Below the pieces are notes generated by a model that searched no databases, was not told the DNA's origin, and saw only the letters and a list, made by a program, of their open reading frames with translations. Made by a program: the position numbers and the translations under genes. 64,000 bases of DNA from Paracoccaceae bacterium. Its GTDB lineage: Bacteria; Pseudomonadota; Alphaproteobacteria; Rhodobacterales; Rhodobacteraceae. The stretch lies in the NCBI GenBank assembly GCA_019911965.1, contig JAIOJF010000046.1, positions 1-64,000 on the forward strand, in the 5' to 3' direction. Shown here in pieces: positions 53,953-64,000 of the stretch. Numbering within the stretch: the stretch's first letter is position 1; each line of letters begins with the position of its first letter.

Positions 53953-54825
53953 TCAGGGGGTCGGTGCCTCAGCCGCCAGCAGCGCCTGCAGGCCCTCGCG
54001 ATAGGTCGGGTATGACAGGCGCACACCCAGTTCCCGAAGGATCAGATCGTTGCGGACACGCTTTGATTCGGCATAGAAGCTCCGCGCCATCGGCGTCATG
54101 TCCGCACTGGCAAAATCCTCGGCAGGCGGCAGCGGCAGGCCAAGCATTTCCGCGGCCATGCCGATCACGTCCTCGGGCGGGGCGGCTTCGTTGTCGCAGA
54201 CATTGTAGATCGCCCCGGCCCGTGGTCGCGCAATCGAGGCCGCCAGCGTTTGCGCGATATCGTCGGCATGGATGCGGCTGAACACCTGCCCCGGCTTGAC
54301 AATCCGCCGCGCCGTGCCGCTTCGGACCTTGGCGAAAGGGCCGCGCCCGGGGCCGTAGATACCGGCCAGCCGGAAGATATGCAGCGGCAAACCGGCATCG
54401 CGGGCCAGATCGGCCCAGGCGGCCTCGGCGGCGACACGCCAGCGCCCGCGTTTCGTGGCGGGTGTCAGGGGCGTCGCCTCGTCCACCCAGCCGCCTTGAT
54501 GATCGCCGTAAACCGCCGTGGTCGAAAGATAGCCCATCCATTCCAGCCGCCCGGCCCGCGCGGCGATATCCGCGCCCAATGCTGCCAGCACCGGGTCGCC
54601 GCCTTCGCCGGGGGCGACCGACAGAAGGATATGCGTGGCAGCGTCCAGTGCCGGGGCAGGATCGCTGCCGGGCCAGATCATGCCTTCGACCCCAAGGGCC
54701 GCCATATCCGCCAGCCTGTCCGTATCGCGCGTCGTGCCGATCACCCGCCAGCCATCGGCCAGCAGCAGCCGCGACAGCGCCGAGGCACTGTAGCCATGCC
54801 CGAAAACCAGCATTACCTTGCTCAT
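53953..54825 (-). CDS. SDR/NAD-dependent epimerase-dehydratase family protein
   Basis: 290 residues from ATG 54825, with AAGGA seven bases upstream. N-terminal Rossmann VMLVFGHGYSASALSRLLL (GxGxxA variant), a YLSTTAVYGDHQGGWVDE strand with the S/T and Y near the SDR active site, LAGIYGPGRGP, and AIYNVCDNEA. The catalytic Y-x3-K is replaced by YGDHQ, so it is an atypical SDR of the YeeZ-like/extended type rather than a classical one. Substrate unknown. It is separated from queG by the third copy of the terminator repeat. Confidence 0.8.
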   Translation of the reverse strand: MSKVMLVFGHGYSASALSRLLLADGWRVIGTTRDTDRLADMAALGVEGMIWPGSDPAPALDAATHILLSVAPGEGGDPVLAALGADIAARAGRLEWMGYLSTTAVYGDHQGGWVDEATPLTPATKRGRWRVAAEAAWADLARDAGLPLHIFRLAGIYGPGRGPFAKVRSGTARRIVKPGQVFSRIHADDIAQTLAASIARPRAGAIYNVCDNEAAPPEDVIGMAAEMLGLPLPPAEDFASADMTPMARSFYAESKRVRNDLILRELGVRLSYPTYREGLQALLAAEAPTP

Positions 54826-54848
54826 TCTCTTATCCTTCTTTTTGGCGG

Positions 54849-54867
54849 AAATACTCCCGCCGGAGGC
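54849..54867 (-). terminator. Repeat-type intrinsic terminator downstream of queG (copy 3 of 3)
   Basis: Minus strand GCCTCCGGCGGGAGTATTT, followed by CCGCCAAAAAGAAGG. Same 19-base core as at 11269 and 27356. It lies 11 bases after the queG stop and 24 bases before the SDR start, in the same orientation as both, so it could limit read-through from queG into the SDR gene. Confidence 0.55.
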
Positions 54868-54877
54868 CAGCGGCCTT

Positions 54878-55912
54878 TCATCCTTCCAGGCGCCGGATTG
54901 CCCAGCCAGCGGCCTCGCGCACCACGGCATCGCCGTCGTTCAGGCAATCCCGCGCCTTGTCCGCCAGCGCCGGATCGCCGGAATTGCCGATTGCATACAG
55001 AACGTTACGCACAAACCGGTTACGCCCGATGCGCTTGACCGGGGATTTCGTGAACAGGGCGCGAAATGCGGCATCGTCCAGCCCGACCAGATCGCCAAGG
55101 GCCGGTTCGGCCAGTTCGGCGCGGGCGTGATAGCCTGCCTCGTGCGCCAGAACCGCATATTTGTTCCAGGGGCAGGCGGCCAGGCAATCGTCGCAGCCAT
55201 ATATGCGGTTGCCCATGTGCACGCGCAATTCCTCGTCCACCGGTCCGGCATGTTCGATGGTCAGGTAGGAAATGCAGCGCCGCGCGTCGATCCGGTAGGG
55301 TGCGGGGAAGGCCCCGGTCGGGCAGGCATCCAGACAGGCGCGGCACGATCCGCAATGATCGGTTCCGGCCTCGTCGTGGTCCAGTTCGGCGGTGGTGAAG
55401 ATCGCGCCCAGGAACACCCAGGAGCCGAATGCGCGGCTGACCAGATTGGTATGCTTGCCCTGCCAGCCCAGCCCCGCCGCCGCCGCCAGCGGCTTTTCCA
55501 TCACCGGGGCGGTATCGACGAATACCTTGATTTCGGTCCCCGGTGCCTGTTCGATCAGCCAGCGGCCCAGCCGTTTCAGGCGTTTCTTCACAATGTCATG
55601 GTAGTCGCGGTTCTGCGCATAGACCGAGATCGCGCCCTTGCCCGGTTGCCCCAGAATCACCCCCGGATCGGTGGCGGGGCCGTAATTCTCGGCCAGCATG
55701 ATCACCGAGCGCGCCTCGGGCCAGAGTGCGGCGGGATCGCCGCGCCAATGCATCCGCTCGGCCATCCATCCCATCTGCCCGTGCCGCCCGGCCGCGACAA
55801 AATCCGCCAGCCGCGCCGCGGCCAGGGGCACATCGCCGGGGCCGCAGATACCGATATCCGAAAATCCTTCGGCCCGCGCCTGCGCCTTCAATGCCGCCGT
55901 CAGCGGGATCAA
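54878..55912 (-). CDS. queG: Epoxyqueuosine reductase QueG
   Basis: 344 residues. Two 4Fe-4S sets: [17 protein letters not shown] and [11 protein letters not shown]. An N-terminal domain with [19 protein letters not shown] binds cobalamin together with the ferredoxin part. It reduces epoxyqueuosine to queuosine in tRNA (positions with GUN anticodons). C-terminal HEAT-like helices end in [11 protein letters not shown]. Its start overlaps the GST stop by four bases. Identification is strong. Confidence 0.95.
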   Translation of the reverse strand: MIPLTAALKAQARAEGFSDIGICGPGDVPLAAARLADFVAAGRHGQMGWMAERMHWRGDPAALWPEARSVIMLAENYGPATDPGVILGQPGKGAISVYAQNRDYHDIVKKRLKRLGRWLIEQAPGTEIKVFVDTAPVMEKPLAAAAGLGWQGKHTNLVSRAFGSWVFLGAIFTTAELDHDEAGTDHCGSCRACLDACPTGAFPAPYRIDARRCISYLTIEHAGPVDEELRVHMGNRIYGCDDCLAACPWNKYAVLAHEAGYHARAELAEPALGDLVGLDDAAFRALFTKSPVKRIGRNRFVRNVLYAIGNSGDPALADKARDCLNDGDAVVREAAGWAIRRLEG

Positions 55913-56574
55913 AAATCCAGGTCCGCGTAATGCGGCGGCTGCGGGAAGCCCGGGACGTTATCGGCCAGCAGCGAGCGGAAGGCCGGGCGAGACTTGATCG
56001 TGGCGTACCATTCCTTGATCAGCGCCGAGCGGTCCCAATCGACATCACGGATATAATCCAGGCAGGACAGATGCGCGGCGGCGGCGAAATCCGCCAGGCT
56101 CAGCCGGTCCCCGGCCAGCCAGCGGCGCTGTTCCAGCAATTCGGTCATGTAATCGAGGTGGAACTTGATGTTGCGCGAGCCCGCCTTGACATTGGCGCTG
56201 TCGGGATAGCCCGATTGCGTGATCTTCTTGTTGACCCGTTCATACAGCAGGTTCGCCGTCACCTCGCGGTGGAACTTGTCGTCAAACCAGAAATTCAGTC
56301 GCCTGACCTCGGCGCGTTCCGACGGCTTTGTCGGCATCAGCGGCGGTTCGGGATGCACTTCCTCCAGGTATTCGCAGATCGCCGAGCTTTCGGCCAGTGT
56401 CAGCCCGTCCGCCTTCAGCACCGGCACCATGCCGGCGGGGTTCATCAGGATGAAATCCTTGCGCTTTTCCCAGTAGCGTTCCTCGATCAGCTCCACCTCG
56501 ATGCGTTTTTCGGCCAGCACCAGGCGGACCTTGCGGCAGAACGGAGACAGGGGAACGTGGTAAAGACGGTGCAT
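55909..56574 (-). CDS. Glutathione S-transferase family protein
   Basis: 221 residues. The N-terminal thioredoxin-fold domain (about 1-80) has [19 protein letters not shown], with Ser/Cys at the glutathione site and NPAGMVPVL with the cis-Pro; [13 protein letters not shown] is the G-site Glu-Ser motif. The C-terminal all-helical domain runs from about 90 to 215. Its exact reaction is unknown; SPFCRK suggests a beta- or omega-like member. It overlaps queG by four bases (ATGA), forming a small operon. Confidence 0.92.
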   Translation of the reverse strand: MHRLYHVPLSPFCRKVRLVLAEKRIEVELIEERYWEKRKDFILMNPAGMVPVLKADGLTLAESSAICEYLEEVHPEPPLMPTKPSERAEVRRLNFWFDDKFHREVTANLLYERVNKKITQSGYPDSANVKAGSRNIKFHLDYMTELLEQRRWLAGDRLSLADFAAAAHLSCLDYIRDVDWDRSALIKEWYATIKSRPAFRSLLADNVPGFPQPPHYADLDF

Positions 56575-56683
56575 TGTGCTTTGCTCGGGAGGTTTCTTGT
56601 GCTGGATGTTGTGCCTGTGATCGGGGGTATTTTCAACCGCTGAAACCGGTCGGTGCGGTGAAAGCCGTCGGCGAAGATTGCGT

Positions 56684-57451
56684 TTAGTCCGCCTTTTTCA
56701 CGAAACAGCCGTCACGCCCGTCGGCGGCGATGGTTCTGGCGCCATCCATGATCTGCGCCGTGCGCGCACGGGTCATGTCGCTGGGATTGATTGCCGATCG
56801 GTCCTTCGGGTTGGGCAGGATCGCCGCCAGCCGCGCCGCCTGCAACAGGGTGATATCGGCGGGTTTCGTGCCGAAGTAATGCGCCGACGCCGCCCCGACG
56901 CCGAACACGCCTTCATCGAATTCCGCGACGTTCAGATAGACTTCGATGATCCGCCGCTTGGTCCAGAACAATTCGACATAGATCGTCATCTCCGCTTCCA
57001 GCGCCTTTCTGATCCATGTCCGCGCCGGCCACAGGAACACGTTCTTGGTGACCTGCTGGCTGATCGTCGAGGCCCCGCGCAGACGCCCGTCATTGCCCGC
57101 TACGGCGGCGCGGATCGCGTCCAGATCAAAGCCCCAGTGATTGCAGAAATTGGCATCCTCGGCGGCCACCACGGCGCGTGGCATATCGGGTGACATATCC
57201 TCCAGATCGACCCATTCGCGTTTGATCGCGCCCAGGCGCTGACTCTCGGAAATCATGTAATAGCCGGGTGGCGGGTTCATGAAGGCGATCAGGAACACCA
57301 CAATCGCCTGGAACCCCAGGATCGCCCAGAACAAGCGCGAGGCGAACCGGAACGCGGCAAGCCCGCGCGGCCCCAGGAAACGTTTCAGTCTCCCCCTGAT
57401 GCCCACAGGTTTTTGCCTGCTGGCCCGCGATTTCTTCTTTTTAGCTGCCAC
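56684..57451 (-). CDS. mtgA: Monofunctional peptidoglycan transglycosylase MtgA
   Basis: 255 residues. A lysine/arginine-rich cytosolic start (MAAKKKKSRASRQK), one membrane helix (about 37-57), then the GT51 domain: AVVAAEDANFCNHWGFD with the catalytic Glu, RGASTISQQVTKNVFLW and KRRIIEVYLNVAEF. It polymerises lipid II glycan strands without transpeptidation. It is between the GST gene and gltB on the same strand with 109 and 51 base gaps. Confidence 0.95.
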   Translation of the reverse strand: MAAKKKKSRASRQKPVGIRGRLKRFLGPRGLAAFRFASRLFWAILGFQAIVVFLIAFMNPPPGYYMISESQRLGAIKREWVDLEDMSPDMPRAVVAAEDANFCNHWGFDLDAIRAAVAGNDGRLRGASTISQQVTKNVFLWPARTWIRKALEAEMTIYVELFWTKRRIIEVYLNVAEFDEGVFGVGAASAHYFGTKPADITLLQAARLAAILPNPKDRSAINPSDMTRARTAQIMDGARTIAADGRDGCFVKKAD

Positions 57452-57502
57452 GCCCCTTCTATAGGGCGCGGCAGCGATGCAGGGAAGCCGTTTGCTGCGG
57501 GA

Positions 57503-62027
<4,525 letters not shown>

Positions 62028-62044
<17 letters not shown>

Positions 62045-62510
62045 TCTCTCCCTCTTGCGGCAGGCCGGGTGCGTATTTCGCGAAAACCTCGGCGCGGGTC
62101 ATCTTTCTGGTGTCATTGGCAAGGTCGAAGCCCTGGCAGCGAACGTCGTGGAATATCTCGGAGACCAGCGACATGCCGGTCGTGTCATCCAGCAGGCCGA
62201 CAGGGATTTCGGTATTCCCGTAGAGCGACCCCTCAGCGGTGACCCGGTACCACAGCCCCGAGCCGCATTTGCCGCACCAGGCCCGTTCGGCCCAGGCCGA
62301 CGATTGTATCCGCGCGATATTGTCGCCGCCTTCCACCGCGATGTCGTCGGTGGCGACGGTTACCGCCAGCAGCGCCGAGCCGGCCCAGCGGCGGCATTGT
62401 TCGCAGTGGCAGGCCCCGTATTCCGACGGCACGTTCCGCGCGGTGAACCGCACCGCGCCGCACATGCAGCCGCCGGTTCGGGGTGTTGCGTGGTCTGGCC
62501 TGTCGGTCAT
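62028..62510 (-). CDS. GFA-family (glutathione-dependent formaldehyde-activating-like) zinc protein
   Basis: 160 residues from ATG 62510. Zinc ligands in three sets: GGCMCGAVRF, CHCEQCRRW and CGKCGSGL, as in the GFA/CENP-V fold. Family members bind glutathione adducts or are uncharacterised. The gene lies inside the glutamate synthase operon: it starts 29 bases after gltD and overlaps gltB by 17 bases, so it is translated with them. A link to glutamate metabolism is only suggested by position. Confidence 0.9.
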
Positions 62511-62538
62511 CTTTTCGCCATGTCCTGTACCTGGTCCG

Positions 62539-63975
62539 TCACTCCGCCGCGACCGCGGCGGCCTTGTCCAGATCGGCCAGGATATTGGCCGCCGCCTCGC
62601 GCCCGTCGGCGATGGCCCAGACCACCAGCGAGGCACCGCGCACGATATCGCCCACCGCAAAGACGCCCGGCATGGGCGTGCGGTAGCTGCGGAAATCGGC
62701 CTTGACGGTGCCCCAGCGGGTGACTTCCAGCGCCGGTTCGTTCCAGAGCGCGGGCAGGTCTTCGGGCTCGAAGCCCAGCGCCTTGATCACCAGATCGGCG
62801 TCTTCGGTGTAATCCGCGCCCTCGATTTCCTCGGGGCTCTGGCGGCCGGAGGCATCGGGCGCGCCTAGGCGCATCTTCGACACGATCACGCCCGAAACAT
62901 GATCCTTGCCGGTGAACCCCCTGGGTGCGGAAAGCCACACGAATTCAACGCCTTCTTCCTCGGCATTGGCGGTTTCGCGCTGCGATCCGGGCATGTTGAT
63001 GCGATCCCGGCGATAGAGGCATTTGACGCTGGTCGCGCCCTGGCGGATGGCGGTGCGGACGCAATCCATCGCCGTGTCGCCGCCGCCGATCACCACCACT
63101 TTCTTGCCTTCGGCGTTCAGTTCGCCACTTTCGATCTCGGGCACTTTATCGCCGAAATTCAAGCGGTTGGAGGCGGTAAGGTAATCTATCGCGCGAACGA
63201 TGCCCGACAGGCCGGCCCCCGGCCCGCCAAGGTCGCGCGACTTGTAGACGCCGGTGGCGATCAGCACGGCATCGTGCTTTTCCCGCAGGTCCTGAAACGA
63301 GATGTCGGAACCGATTTCGCAGTTCAGGCGGAAGGTTACGCCGCCATCTTCAAGCTGTTTGACACGGCGCATCACCACGTCCTTTTCCAGCTTGAAGCCG
63401 GGGATGCCATAGGTCATCAGCCCGCCGGCGCGGTCGTGACGGTCGTAGATTACCACCTGAATACCGGCCCGGCGCAGCACGTCCGCCGCCGCCATGCCGC
63501 CGGGGCCTGCGCCGATGATGCCGACGCTTTCGCGGCGTTCGGATGCCGGTTTGACGGGCTTCACCCAGCCTTCTTCCCAGGCGGTATCGGTGATGTATTT
63601 TTCCACCGCGCCGATGGTGACGGTGCCGTGGCCGGAATTTTCGATCACGCAATTGCCTTCGCACAGGCGGTCCTGCGGGCAGATGCGGCCGCAGATTTCC
63701 GGGAAGGTATTGGTTTGCTGGCTAAGCTCGTAAGCCTCCTGCAAACGTCCGGCGGCGGTCATCCGCAGCCAGTCGGGGATGTTGTTGTGCAAGGGGCAAT
63801 GTGACTGGCAATAGGGCACGCCGCATTGCGAGCAGCGGCTGGCCTGTTCCTCGGCTTTTGCACGGGCGAACTCGGCGTAGATTTCGTGATAATCCGCCCG
63901 CCGCTGATCCGCCGCGCGTTTGTCGGGCATGTTGCGCCCGACCGTCACGAATTTAAGCATCTTTTCCTGCGCCAT
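62539..63975 (-). CDS. gltD: Glutamate synthase small subunit (GOGAT beta)
   Basis: 478 residues from ATG 63975; an ATG at 63960, after AGGAAAAG, is an alternative. N-terminal Fe-S cysteines are in RCSQCGVPYCQSHCPLHN and CGRICPQDRLCEGNC. FAD site IIGAGPGGMAAADVL and NADPH site VVIGGGDTAMDCVRTA. The beta subunit passes electrons from NADPH to GltB. It is the first gene of a gltD-GFA-gltB operon on the minus strand; the promoter lies at or beyond the end of the window (25 bases remain). Confidence 0.97.
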   Translation of the reverse strand: MAQEKMLKFVTVGRNMPDKRAADQRRADYHEIYAEFARAKAEEQASRCSQCGVPYCQSHCPLHNNIPDWLRMTAAGRLQEAYELSQQTNTFPEICGRICPQDRLCEGNCVIENSGHGTVTIGAVEKYITDTAWEEGWVKPVKPASERRESVGIIGAGPGGMAAADVLRRAGIQVVIYDRHDRAGGLMTYGIPGFKLEKDVVMRRVKQLEDGGVTFRLNCEIGSDISFQDLREKHDAVLIATGVYKSRDLGGPGAGLSGIVRAIDYLTASNRLNFGDKVPEIESGELNAEGKKVVVIGGGDTAMDCVRTAIRQGATSVKCLYRRDRINMPGSQRETANAEEEGVEFVWLSAPRGFTGKDHVSGVIVSKMRLGAPDASGRQSPEEIEGADYTEDADLVIKALGFEPEDLPALWNEPALEVTRWGTVKADFRSYRTPMPGVFAVGDIVRGASLVVWAIADGREAAANILADLDKAAAVAAE

Positions 63976-64000
63976 CGCCCTGCATTCCATTGTTGCGAAG

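Overview
The window is a 64 kb, gene-dense, high-GC segment of an alphaproteobacterial chromosome. It most likely comes from the Rhodobacterales (Rhodobacteraceae/Paracoccaceae). The markers are a RegB/SenC/RegA redox locus, the conserved rnd-kdsD-lptC-lptA-lptB-rpoN-hpf-ptsN cluster with a short RpoN, an AmgK-MurU/AddB-AddA run, IalB-family secreted proteins, and tiny secreted/membrane peptides of a kind common in this order. No rRNA, tRNA, CRISPR array or intact insertion sequence was recognised.

Layout. 1-5.1 kb (+): the tail of a surface-polysaccharide locus, with a 5'-truncated group 1 glycosyltransferase, a GT2-type enzyme, a GT14-like enzyme with a long C-terminal extension, and a sulfotransferase that seems to carry two sulfotransferase-like halves. 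5.1-11.2 kb (-): RNase D, arabinose-5-phosphate isomerase, LptC, LptA, LptB, sigma-54, ribosome hibernation factor and EIIA-Ntr, linking LPS assembly to nitrogen-type regulation. 11.3-14.1 kb (-): leuC and a secreted protein of unknown function. 14.3-23.1 kb: an MscS channel (+), a CPBP protease (-), ilvD, a lipoprotein, two unknown proteins, FadH and a DUF1761 protein (all +). 23.15-23.47 kb has no gene but holds a 101-bp imperfect inverted repeat and a strong minus-strand terminator that may end a small RNA or the panE 3'UTR. 23.5-26.6 kb (-): a PanE-like reductase, a DUF922 zincin-like protein and ahcY; an HD phosphohydrolase follows on +.

27.4-32.5 kb is the RegBA redox-control locus. regB is divergent from senC and regA as usual, but a 676-residue RTX-type secreted protein gene sits between senC and regA. 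32.5-42.7 kb (+) is a tightly packed run: a PAS protein without a kinase domain (preceded by a perfect CtrA-type TTAA-N7-TTAA box), tsaE, amgK, murU, addB, addA, then trxA and a terminator. 43.1-44.3 kb (-): two tandem IalB paralogues. 44.4-50.3 kb (+): a Zn-type (ReAV-like) L-asparaginase, accD, folC, a Tat-exported amine oxidase whose sequence blocks are in circularly permuted order, and rlmN. 50.3-54 kb: envelope genes, namely two YkuD L,D-transpeptidases, a secreted protein with an unexpected P-loop, a CAP-domain lipoprotein, and two tandem 59-residue genes encoding identical peptides through different synonymous codons. 54-64 kb (-): an SDR epimerase, queG, a GST, mtgA, and a glutamate synthase cluster in which a GFA-family gene lies between gltD and gltB.

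The most interesting observations are the permuted amine oxidase, the RTX gene inside the reg locus, the duplicated identical micro-protein, a 19-bp repeat found three times as a terminator of minus-strand genes, and the inverted repeat plus candidate sRNA near 23.2 kb. Everything here comes from reading the sequence; no database search was run. Family names are from recognised motifs, and start codons were chosen by ribosome-binding site where one was visible.
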